DNA of 45,568 bases from Flavobacterium sp. 1355 (GTDB lineage Bacteria; Bacteroidota; Bacteroidia; Flavobacteriales; Flavobacteriaceae), in contig NZ_JAFICC010000024.1 of the NCBI RefSeq assembly GCF_017833415.1, forward strand, positions 1-45,568. Reading direction: 5' to 3'. Shown here in pieces: positions 25,279-32,918 of the stretch. The translations under genes and the position numbers were made by a program. Position 1 is the stretch's first letter. Every line of letters begins with the position of its first letter. Under the pieces are notes generated by a model, which worked only from the letters and a program-made list of their open reading frames with translations, ran no database searches and was not told the DNA's origin.

Positions 25279-27153
25279 ATGAAGAAGAAAATTGAAATAT
25301 TAGCTCCTGCTAAAGATTTAATTGGAGGAATGGCCGCCATAAACAGTGGTGCCGATGCCGTTTATATTGGTGCACCGCAATTTGGTGCACGTTCTAATGC
25401 CAACAATTCTATTGAAGATGTTGCCGCTTTGGTACAATATGCGCATTTATTTAATGCTCAGGTTTTTGTTGTTATGAATACCATTTTGTATGATAACGAA
25501 CTAGAAACGTGTCGTCAAATGATCTGGGAATTATACGAAATTGGTGTTGATGCCCTGATTATTCAGGATATGGCGATTATGGAAATGGAGCTTCCTCCGA
25601 TCGTACTTCACGCCAGTACACAAGCCAATAACCGTGATGCCGACAAAATCAAATTCCTTAAAGATGCCGGAATTAAACGTGTGGTTTTAGCCCGCGAATT
25701 AAACCTGCATCAAATTAAACAAATCTACGACCATGCTGATGTTGAATTAGAATTTTTCGTTACAGGAGCTTTATGTGTTTCTTTTAGCGGAAATTGTTAT
25801 ATGAGTGTGGCCAACGGAGAACGCAGCGCCAATCGTGGTTCTTGTGCTCAAAACTGCCGTTTACCTTATAACTTAATCGACGGAAACGGAGAGACTTTAA
25901 TCAAAAACAGTCACTTGCTTTCAATCAAAGATTTAGATATTTCAGATCAGATCCCAAATCTGATTGAAGCCGGAATTGTCTCTTTTAAAATCGAAGGACG
26001 ATTGAAAGATGTTGTGTATGTAAAAAATAACGTTTCGTACTTACGTCAAAAACTGGACAGCTTTTTAGAAGGTGAAGGAAGCGACAAATACATGAAAGCT
26101 TCATCTGGAACTTGTACCTATACTTTTGATTCGTCTTTAAACAGAACTTTCAACCGCGGCTATACCGACTATTTTGTAAACGAGAGACACAGTTCGATTG
26201 GTTCCTGGGAAAGCCCAAAATCAAAAGGGCAATATATTGGTAAATTAATCAGAACTGTTGGAAACGCTTACGAAATCGAAAACGGTGAATTATTAAACAA
26301 CGGTGACGGACTTTGCTTCATTAACGAAAATAACGAAGCCGACGGAATCTACGTAAACAAAGCCGAAAATGGCAAAATTTACCCTAACGTTTTAAAAGAA
26401 GTAAAAGACGGAACTTTTATTTACAGAAATAACGACGCTGCTTTTATAAAAATTGTAGAAAGAGAAGATAGTGCGGTTCGAAAAATCAGCACGACTTTAT
26501 TGCTTACAGAAAATGAAAGTGGTTTTGAGTTAATCGCAACTGATGAAGACGGAAATATAAGCATCGTAAATTTAGAACACGCAAAAGAGCAGACCAAAAC
26601 CGGAGAATCAATCGAAGAAAACATCAAAACACAATTGGCAAAAACAGGCTTCACACCTTATACTGCTAATGAAATCAATATTATGTTTTCTCAAAACTGG
26701 TTCCTTCCTATTTCAAAAATCAACGAAATGCGAAGAACGGTTTACGATCAGTTAACCGAAATTCGTTTGAAAAACTACAAACGCGAAGAACACCAATTGG
26801 TAAAAACGTCACACCCATATCCTGAAACCAAATTGGATTTCATGTACAATGTTTCGAACAAAATCGCTCGTAAGTTCTACGAACGTCACGGTGTTACCGA
26901 AATAGAAAAAGCATTCGAATTACAATGGGATCCGGGAAAATCTCGTGTAATGACAACCAAATATTGCATCAAATACGAATTGAAAAAATGTCCGATACAC
27001 CAAAAAGATATTGTAGGTGTCAAGGTAAAGGAACCTTTGGTTTTAAAACAAGGCGAACTCGAATACAAACTAAAATTCAACTGTAAACCTTGTGAAATGG
27101 AAATTTGGGAAAAAGACGCCGAATTCGAAATTGAAGAAGATCATTTTCATTAA
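25279..27153 (+). CDS. Peptidase U32 family protein (probable RNA hydroxylase-type)
   Basis: 624 residues. The U32 signature is complete: ELEFFVTGALCVSFSGNCYMS with Cys166 and Cys173, followed by Cys189 and Cys193 in RGSCAQNCRLPY. Family members once called collagenases are now known in E. coli as prephenate-dependent RNA hydroxylases (TrhP on tRNA U34, RlhA on 23S rRNA C2501), probably with an iron-sulfur cluster on these cysteines. The large size is nearer RlhA than TrhP, but I cannot assign the target. Four more cysteines near the C-terminus (YCIKYELKKC and NCKPC) could bind another metal. Transcription probably ends in the hairpin-rich gap that follows. Confidence 0.9.
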   Translation: MKKKIEILAPAKDLIGGMAAINSGADAVYIGAPQFGARSNANNSIEDVAALVQYAHLFNAQVFVVMNTILYDNELETCRQMIWELYEIGVDALIIQDMAIMEMELPPIVLHASTQANNRDADKIKFLKDAGIKRVVLARELNLHQIKQIYDHADVELEFFVTGALCVSFSGNCYMSVANGERSANRGSCAQNCRLPYNLIDGNGETLIKNSHLLSIKDLDISDQIPNLIEAGIVSFKIEGRLKDVVYVKNNVSYLRQKLDSFLEGEGSDKYMKASSGTCTYTFDSSLNRTFNRGYTDYFVNERHSSIGSWESPKSKGQYIGKLIRTVGNAYEIENGELLNNGDGLCFINENNEADGIYVNKAENGKIYPNVLKEVKDGTFIYRNNDAAFIKIVEREDSAVRKISTTLLLTENESGFELIATDEDGNISIVNLEHAKEQTKTGESIEENIKTQLAKTGFTPYTANEINIMFSQNWFLPISKINEMRRTVYDQLTEIRLKNYKREEHQLVKTSHPYPETKLDFMYNVSNKIARKFYERHGVTEIEKAFELQWDPGKSRVMTTKYCIKYELKKCPIHQKDIVGVKVKEPLVLKQGELEYKLKFNCKPCEMEIWEKDAEFEIEEDHFH

Positions 27154-27158
27154 AAAAG

Positions 27159-27291
27159 TTTAACCGCAAAGTTCGCAAAGAGATTACGCAAGGTTCGCAA
27201 AGATTATTAAATCTTTGCGAACCTTTTTGCTTTTACTTCAAAATAAAGCTTTGCGTTCTACGCGTAATTCTTTGCGAACTTTGCGGTTAAA
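27159..27291. repeat. Nested inverted repeat, 31-bp outer arms with inner hairpin
   Basis: Outer arms at 27159-27189 and 27262-27291 are reverse complements apart from one extra base. Inside, 27192-27204 and 27211-27223 form a perfect 13-bp hairpin with a six-base loop. The outer and inner arms share the core GTTCGCAAAGA. The element fills nearly all of the gap between the U32 gene and purT. The inner hairpin is followed by TTTTT and may terminate the U32 transcript. Confidence 0.9.
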
Positions 27292-27338
27292 AACATTTTT
27301 CGCTACTTTTACTACTCCATTATTTACAACACTCCAAA

Positions 27339-28499
27339 ATGAAAATACTACTCCTCGGTTCAGGCGAATTAGGCAAAGAATTTGCCATTGCCGCACAGCG
27401 AATCGGACAAACCATAATTGCTGTTGACAGTTACGAAAATGCCCCGGCAATGCAAGTTGCTCATGGTTTTGAAGTGATCAATATGCTCGATGGCGAAGCT
27501 CTAGACCGAATCGTAGCCAAACACAAACCTGATTTTATTGTTCCCGAAATAGAAGCTATTCGCACCGAACGTTTTTACGATTACGAAAAACAGGGAATCA
27601 CTGTTGTTCCTTCGGCGAAAGCAGCCAATTTTACTATGAATCGTAAAGCTATTCGTGATTTAGCTTCAAAAGAATTAGGTTTAAAAACAGCTAAATATCA
27701 ATATGCAACTTCGGCAGAGAAATTACAAAAAGCCGTTCAGGAAGTTGGAATTCCGTGTGTGGTAAAACCTTTAATGTCTTCTTCAGGAAAAGGGCAATCT
27801 ACTATAAAAACAGAAAGCGATATCGAAAAAGCGTGGCAATATGCCGTTGCCGGTTCCCGTGGCGATGTTATCGAAGTAATTGTAGAAGCCTTTGTTGATT
27901 TCCATTCAGAAATTACGCTATTAACCATTACGCAGAATAATAACCCAACTTTATTTTGTGCGCCAATTGGCCACAGACAAGAACGTGGCGATTATCAGGA
28001 AAGCTGGCAACCGGCCTTAGTTTCAGAAAAAGATTTGTACGAAGCGCAGGACATGGCTGAAAAAATCACGGAAGCTCTTGGCGGCGCAGGACTCTTTGGT
28101 GTTGAATTTTTCTTAACCAGCGAAGGCGTTTATTTTTCTGAATTATCTCCACGCCCACACGATACCGGAATGGTAACTTTGGCAGGAACTCAAAATTTCA
28201 ATGAATTCGAATTGCATTTAAGAGCGATTTTAAGCCTTCCGATTTTTGAAATTACTTTAGAAAAAGCCGGGGCAAGTGCTGTAATTTTAGCATCCGAAGA
28301 TTCAACAAATCCAACATTTACAGGAATTGAAAAAGTGGCCTCCTTACCAAAAACCGATTTCAGGATTTTTGGCAAACCAACTTCAAGGCCGTATCGCCGA
28401 ATGGGTGTTGTCTTAAGTCATGATGTTTTATCAACTCCAATCGAAAAAGTAATAGAACGCGCCAAAGAAACGGCAAAATTAATAACTGTAAATTCTTAA
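27339..28499 (+). CDS. purT: Formate-dependent phosphoribosylglycinamide formyltransferase
   Basis: 386 residues, the expected length. It uses formate and ATP to formylate glycinamide ribonucleotide, the folate-independent version of the third step of purine synthesis. The N-terminal preATP-grasp domain begins ILLLGSGELGKEFAIAAQRIG. The ATP-grasp domain carries CVVKPLMSSSGKGQS (phosphate-binding loop, about 145-160) and VEFFLTSEGVYFSELSPRPHDTGMVTL, which includes the Mg ligands. It is the first gene of a tight operon: the DUF6370 gene begins two bases after its stop. Confidence 0.96.
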   Translation: MKILLLGSGELGKEFAIAAQRIGQTIIAVDSYENAPAMQVAHGFEVINMLDGEALDRIVAKHKPDFIVPEIEAIRTERFYDYEKQGITVVPSAKAANFTMNRKAIRDLASKELGLKTAKYQYATSAEKLQKAVQEVGIPCVVKPLMSSSGKGQSTIKTESDIEKAWQYAVAGSRGDVIEVIVEAFVDFHSEITLLTITQNNNPTLFCAPIGHRQERGDYQESWQPALVSEKDLYEAQDMAEKITEALGGAGLFGVEFFLTSEGVYFSELSPRPHDTGMVTLAGTQNFNEFELHLRAILSLPIFEITLEKAGASAVILASEDSTNPTFTGIEKVASLPKTDFRIFGKPTSRPYRRMGVVLSHDVLSTPIEKVIERAKETAKLITVNS

Positions 28500-28501
28500 G
28501 T

Positions 28502-28822
28502 ATGAAAAACATATTATTAGCAACATTCCTTTTTATTGGAATTGCAGTGCAGGCTCAAAACACCAAAAAATTTGATAAACCCACAATCGTTGAAGCTTCC
28601 TGCGGAGAATGCCAATTCGGAATGAAAGGTAAAAGCTGTGATTTGGCTGTTCGCATCGACGGAAAAAGCTATTTTGTTGACGGGACAACCATTCACGATC
28701 ACGGAGACGCTCACTCATATAAAGGTTTTTGCAACGCTATCAGAAAAGCTTCTGTAACGGGAGAAATTGTTGGTAATAGATTTAAAGCAACTTCATTCAC
28801 CTTAATAGAGGACACAAAATAA
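28502..28822 (+). CDS. DUF6370 family secreted cysteine-containing protein
   Basis: 106 residues with a signal peptide (MKNILLATFLFIGIAVQAQN). The mature part carries VEASCGECQFGMKGKSCDLAVRIDGKSYFVDGT and DHGDAHSYKGFCNAIRKA. The four cysteines in C-x2-C-x8-C plus a later FC look suited to disulfides or metal binding in the periplasm. The family has no known function. Its last base overlaps the Crp-type regulator start (TAATG), implying translational coupling. A link to the regulator is inferred from position only. Confidence 0.8.
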   Translation: MKNILLATFLFIGIAVQAQNTKKFDKPTIVEASCGECQFGMKGKSCDLAVRIDGKSYFVDGTTIHDHGDAHSYKGFCNAIRKASVTGEIVGNRFKATSFTLIEDTK

Positions 28823-29397
28823 TGGCTTTAATTCTTGAAAATATTGCTAAACATGTTTCTTTGACACCAGAAGAACAGGCGCTTTTTTTATCTAAGCTAG
28901 AAACGAATACTTACAAAGCCAAAACAATTTTATTAAATGCCGGCGAAGTCTGCAAACACACATACTTTGTAAACTCTGGAATTTTAAGAAGTTTCAATAT
29001 CAATGATAATATTGTGGAACATGTTTTATCCTTTGCCTGCGAAGGCTGGTGGATGAGCGATATGTACAGTTACTTTTCACAAAAACCAGGACAGCTTTTT
29101 ATTGAAGTTCTGGAAGAAGCCGAAGTGGTTTCTTTATCCAAAGAAGACCATGAACAGTTGTATCTTGAGATCCCAAAACTGGAACGTTTTTTTAGAATTT
29201 TAATTGAGAATTCATTAGTTGCTAATCAGCAAAGGTTAATGGACAACTTAAGCTTGCCGGCAGAAGAAAGATTTGAGAAATTCTGTGCCAAATACGGAAC
29301 ACTAGTCCATAAAGTTCCTCAAAAACAAATTGCTTCTTTCATTGGTGTAACGCCTGAATTTTTCAGCAAAATGAAAGCAAGGCTTTTAAAGGGTTAA
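28822..29397 (+). CDS. Crp/Fnr family transcriptional regulator
   Basis: 191 residues. The N-terminal cyclic-nucleotide-binding-like barrel covers about residues 15-120 (FLSKLETNTYKAKTILLNAGEVCKHTYFVNSGILRSFN). A C-terminal helix-turn-helix is suggested by QKQIASFIGVTPEFFSKMKARL (about 168-189). The domain is short, as in many Bacteroidota members, and lacks the conserved cAMP ligands, so the effector is unknown. It is translated from a start overlapping the DUF6370 stop and is the last gene of the purT operon. It has no close partner downstream: the next gene is convergent. Confidence 0.88.
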   Translation: MALILENIAKHVSLTPEEQALFLSKLETNTYKAKTILLNAGEVCKHTYFVNSGILRSFNINDNIVEHVLSFACEGWWMSDMYSYFSQKPGQLFIEVLEEAEVVSLSKEDHEQLYLEIPKLERFFRILIENSLVANQQRLMDNLSLPAEERFEKFCAKYGTLVHKVPQKQIASFIGVTPEFFSKMKARLLKG

Positions 29398-29402
29398 TAA
29401 TA

Positions 29403-29602
29403 TTTTACCATTAAGATATTAAGAAAATTAAGTAGCCTGCTGAATATGTAAATGAAGAACTTTTACAATCAATTAATTATCAACTTTTTTCAAGAAGTGA
29501 AACTATTTATAAAATCATTAAGCTTTTAAGTTCATTAAGAGCAAAGCTTAATCTTCTTACTTAAGACAAAAACTTAATTCTCTTAATATCTTAATGGTAA
29601 AA
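29403..29602. repeat. 31-bp inverted repeat between Crp and aceA
   Basis: Arms at 29403-29433 and 29572-29602 are reverse complements at 30 of 31 positions. The arm begins TTTTACCATTAAGATATT. The 138-base spacer contains smaller inverted copies of ATTAAGCTTT-type sequence. It lies between two convergent genes. Confidence 0.88.
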
Positions 29603-29603
29603 A

Positions 29604-29637
29604 AATAAAAACCAGTCCAAAATGAACTGGTTTTTAT
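29604..29637 (-). terminator. aceA terminator
   Basis: A 12-bp stem ATAAAAACCAGT/ACTGGTTTTTAT with a loop of about ten bases lies seven bases beyond the aceA stop. It also ends the inverted-repeat region that serves the convergent Crp gene. Confidence 0.8.
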
Positions 29638-29643
29638 TTTGAA

Positions 29644-30924
29644 TTAAAATTGCTCAACCTCCGTAGAATGTTTCATTGCTGTTATTGTTGATTTTCCAAT
29701 CATTACGGTATTTTGAACCGCATCAAAGTAAGAAGTTCCCACAAAAGCCTGATGTTTTACCGCTCTGAATCCGTTTTTCTGTAAAGCAAATTCACGTTCC
29801 TGCAGTTCAGAATACCCCGCCATTCCGCGTTCTTTATATGCTTTAGACAATTCGAACATACTCGTATTCAAAGCATGGAAACCCGCCAAAGTAATGAACT
29901 GGAATTTATACCCCATAGCCGCTAAATCTTCTCTAAAGGTTTCCATTTCGGCAACAGAAAGTTTAGCTGCCCAATTGAATGATGGTGAACAATTGTATGC
30001 CAGCATTTTATCCGGAAATTCTTTTTTCATCGCCGTTGCAAACTTTCTTGCATAATCTAAATCCGGATTACTGGTTTCCATCCAAATTAAATCTGCATAC
30101 GGTGCGTAACTCAAACCTCTTGCAATTCCCTGATCGATTCCGTTTTTTACGTAAAAGAAACCTTCTGCAGTTTTTTCGCCGGTTAAAAATTTTCTGTCTC
30201 TTGGGTCGGCATCGCTGGTTAATAAATTGGCAGCATCGGCATCTGTCCTGGCAACTATTAAAGTTGAAACTCCCATAACATCCGCAGCCAAACGAGCGGC
30301 AATCAATTTATTAATTGCCTCTTGTGTTGGAACCAAAACCTTCCCTCCTAAATGTCCGCATTTTTTGGCAGAACTTAACTGATCTTCAAAATGAACTCCT
30401 GATGCTCCGGCTTCAATCATTGACTTCATTAGTTCAAAAGCATTTAGATTTCCTCCAAAACCCGCTTCGGCATCAGCCACAATAGGTACCAAATAATCTT
30501 TTTTATCTTCAACTTCATTTACGGTTTGAATTTGATCTGCGCGTAATAAAGCATTATTTATTTTTTTAACTACCATTGGCACACTATTTACCGGATAAAG
30601 CGATTGATCAGGATACATTTCACCTGCCAGATTTGCATCGGCCGCAACTTGCCAGCCACTCAAATAAATCGCTTCTAAACCAGCATCGACTTCCTGAATC
30701 GCCTGATTTCCTGTCAATGCGCCCAAACCGGCAACATAATCCTGACTTTTTAACTTTCTCCATAATTTTTGCGCTCCCATTTTGGCAATAGAATGCTCAA
30801 TTTGATACGAACCCTGAAGCGTCACTACTTCACTTGCTGTATAAGGACGCTCAACACCTTTCCATCTCGGGTTAGTAATCCAATCGTTAATCAATTCCTG
30901 AATTCTGTCTTCTGTTGTTTTCAT
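29644..30924 (-). CDS. aceA: Isocitrate lyase
   Basis: 426 residues, typical of bacterial isocitrate lyase. It splits isocitrate into succinate and glyoxylate, the first glyoxylate-shunt step, needed for growth on acetate or fatty acids. Visible are LSGWQVAADANLAGEMYPDQSLYP, VPIVADAEAGFGG (metal-binding Asp), and the catalytic KKCGHLGGK with Cys189. VARTDADAANLL and AYNCSPSFNW also fit. It lies 186 bases downstream of aceB on the same strand, so the two form a likely operon interrupted by a paired repeat. Confidence 0.97.
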   Translation of the reverse strand: MKTTEDRIQELINDWITNPRWKGVERPYTASEVVTLQGSYQIEHSIAKMGAQKLWRKLKSQDYVAGLGALTGNQAIQEVDAGLEAIYLSGWQVAADANLAGEMYPDQSLYPVNSVPMVVKKINNALLRADQIQTVNEVEDKKDYLVPIVADAEAGFGGNLNAFELMKSMIEAGASGVHFEDQLSSAKKCGHLGGKVLVPTQEAINKLIAARLAADVMGVSTLIVARTDADAANLLTSDADPRDRKFLTGEKTAEGFFYVKNGIDQGIARGLSYAPYADLIWMETSNPDLDYARKFATAMKKEFPDKMLAYNCSPSFNWAAKLSVAEMETFREDLAAMGYKFQFITLAGFHALNTSMFELSKAYKERGMAGYSELQEREFALQKNGFRAVKHQAFVGTSYFDAVQNTVMIGKSTITAMKHSTEVEQF

Positions 30925-31009
30925 AAATAATATAGTTAAGTTGGTTAGTAAGTAAAGTTTGCAGTCGCAGTTTTAAGTTTGATCTGCGAATATTTTTTGT
31001 TTTCATTTT

Positions 31010-31075
31010 ATCTGCCTGATCTGCAAAATCTGCGAGAAAAATTTTTAGCTCGCAGATTACGCAGATTGAGCAGAT
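31010..31075. repeat. Imperfect inverted repeat within the aceB-aceA gap
   Basis: Arms at 31010-31036 and 31049-31075 match as reverse complements at about 22 of 27 positions around a 12-base spacer. The arm has three TCTGC units at about nine-base spacing and a GATCTGCGA copy also at 30981. An mRNA crossing the aceB-aceA gap would form a long stem here. Confidence 0.8.
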
Positions 31076-31110
31076 TTTATTTAGAATTATATTCTATGCG
31101 TCAAAAAAGA

Positions 31111-32712
31111 TCATAGGTATTTATAGCAAGGAATAGTCAAAAAGTCAACAAAGTCAGTATTAACTACCAATCTTTCCAATACTTTTTCTGCTAAAGGGAA
31201 TTGATGTTTTTCGTAGTTCTCCTCCCCTAATTCCGATTTTATTTTTTGGTATTCGTCTAAAGCCAGTTCATGATAATAAGCCAAATCTAATTTTCGTCCA
31301 TTATCTAAAACCACTTTATTCTGAAGCCATTGCCACAATTGCGATCTTGAAATTTCGGCCGTTGCAGCATCTTCCATCAAATTATGCAACGCCGCAGCGC
31401 CCTGTCCGTTAAGCCATGAAGCGAGATACAAAACACCTACATTTATATTCTTGCGAACACCGTTTTCTGTAATGATTCCGATTGGTGGTTCAATCAGATC
31501 TTCTTCAGTGATTTTTCGGTGTTCTCTTTTAATATGAATTTGATTGGGAGTTGGCATTCCTTTATCAAAAACTTCTTTTGCCAGTAAAACCAAATCCGGA
31601 TGCGCTACCCAGGTTCCGTCATGGCCGTTTCGAACTTCGCGCTCTTTATCGGTTTTTACTTTCGCAAAAGCGATTGTATTCGCTTCTTCATTATTTTTAA
31701 TCGGAATTTGTGCTGCCATTCCGCCAATCGCATGAATCCCTCTTTTATGGCATCTCTGAATTACCAAATTTGAATAGGCATTCATAAAAGGCGAAGTCAT
31801 GTTTACCTGATCCCGATCGGGAACAATAAATTTTGGATTCTTTCTAAACTTTTTGATATAAGAAAAAATGTAATCCCAACGACCGCAATTCAATCCAACA
31901 ATATGTTCTTTCAATTCGTAGATAATTTCATCAAGCTGAAAACTTGCTGTTATCGTTTCAATTAAAACCGTCACTTTTATCGTTCCGCGTTCTAATTTCA
32001 AATAATCTTCGGTAAAATCAATTACATTATTCCACCAACGCGCTTCCAGATAATGTTCTAATTTCGGAATATAGAAATACGGCCCGGAATTGTTTTTTAA
32101 TAATTGTTTGTGATTATGAAAAACATACAATCCAAAATCTACCAAAGAACCAGACACTTCTTTTCCGTCAATTAAAAGATTTTTTTCAGGTAAATGCAAT
32201 CCTCTTGGACGAACAATTAATGTTGCAGTCCTTTCATTCAATTGATACGATTTGTTTTTAGCCAAATCTGTATATGAAATTGTTTTGTTAACAGCGTCAA
32301 TCAAATTCATTTGTCCTTCCATCAAGTTTTTCCAGGTTGGAGACGTACTGTCTTCGAAATCGGCCATAAACGTTTTGGCTCCCGAATTCAATGCGTTGAT
32401 AATCATTTTTCTATCAACTGGTCCGGTAATCTCCACTCTCCTATCTAATAGGTCCTTTGGGATTTCTCCAGCGGTCCAATTACTTTCTCTGACGGTTTTG
32501 GTTCCTGAAGGAAAAGATGGCATGACGCCCTGATCAAAAGTTACTTGCTTTTCGTCGCGTTGCAACAGCAGTAATTTTCGCTGTGATTCGAATTTTCGAT
32601 GCAAATCAGTTACAAAAGCAATTGCTTCTTCTGTCCAAATGTTTGGATAAGAAAGGTTCTTTTCGGCTAAAAATTCCATTGCCGTCTCGGTAATCTCTAA
32701 TTGGTTTTTCAT
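31111..32712 (-). CDS. aceB: Malate synthase A
   Basis: 533 residues, normal for the A-type enzyme (about 530, without the G-type insertion). It condenses glyoxylate with acetyl-CoA to give malate, completing the glyoxylate shunt. The TIM-barrel family motifs are present: FMADFEDSTSPTW (117-122), RPRGLHL (Arg168 region), IETITASF (Glu252), and GLNCGRWDYIFSY (277-281). It is first of the aceB-aceA pair and is divergent from the regulator at 32919. Confidence 0.97.
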   Translation of the reverse strand: MKNQLEITETAMEFLAEKNLSYPNIWTEEAIAFVTDLHRKFESQRKLLLLQRDEKQVTFDQGVMPSFPSGTKTVRESNWTAGEIPKDLLDRRVEITGPVDRKMIINALNSGAKTFMADFEDSTSPTWKNLMEGQMNLIDAVNKTISYTDLAKNKSYQLNERTATLIVRPRGLHLPEKNLLIDGKEVSGSLVDFGLYVFHNHKQLLKNNSGPYFYIPKLEHYLEARWWNNVIDFTEDYLKLERGTIKVTVLIETITASFQLDEIIYELKEHIVGLNCGRWDYIFSYIKKFRKNPKFIVPDRDQVNMTSPFMNAYSNLVIQRCHKRGIHAIGGMAAQIPIKNNEEANTIAFAKVKTDKEREVRNGHDGTWVAHPDLVLLAKEVFDKGMPTPNQIHIKREHRKITEEDLIEPPIGIITENGVRKNINVGVLYLASWLNGQGAAALHNLMEDAATAEISRSQLWQWLQNKVVLDNGRKLDLAYYHELALDEYQKIKSELGEENYEKHQFPLAEKVLERLVVNTDFVDFLTIPCYKYL

Positions 32713-32850
32713 AGCTGTGGATTTATTTTCATTAGAATAATTTTCTCGTTATATCAACTTATATCTATTTTCAGGATAATTACAATCATAACATTTTGAT
32801 TTATAATAATTTCTACACCACAATATTAGAAAAAAGTTTTTTACAAAACA

Positions 32851-32864
32851 AGCGAACGTTCGCT
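32851..32864. promoter_or_regulatory. Perfect 14-bp palindrome, candidate operator
   Basis: AGCGAACGTTCGCT is an exact palindrome in the 206-base divergent gap between aceB and the XRE/ScfR-type regulator. It is GC-rich relative to its surroundings and lies 20 bases upstream of the regulator's -33 element. Confidence 0.7.
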
Positions 32865-32883
32865 AAATATTAAAAATAATTTT

Positions 32884-32914
32884 TTGGCGAGTATTTTTTA
32901 AATAGCTATATTTG
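32884..32914 (+). promoter_or_regulatory. Promoter of the XRE/ScfR-type regulator, leaderless prediction
   Basis: TTG at 32884-32886 and TATATTTG at 32907-32914 are separated by 20 bases. The ATG is at 32919, only four bases past the -7 element, so transcription should begin at or next to the start codon. Confidence 0.7.
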
Positions 32915-32918
32915 AATT

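Noticed and set aside
27215..27450. 70-codon frames on both strands across the gap before purT
   Set aside because: Both arise from the nested inverted repeat and the start of purT.
29436..29564. 42-codon open stretch inside the 29403-29602 inverted repeat
   Set aside because: It has no start codon, and in such AT-rich DNA a stretch of this length is not rare. A decayed gene remnant inside the repeat remains possible but unsupported.
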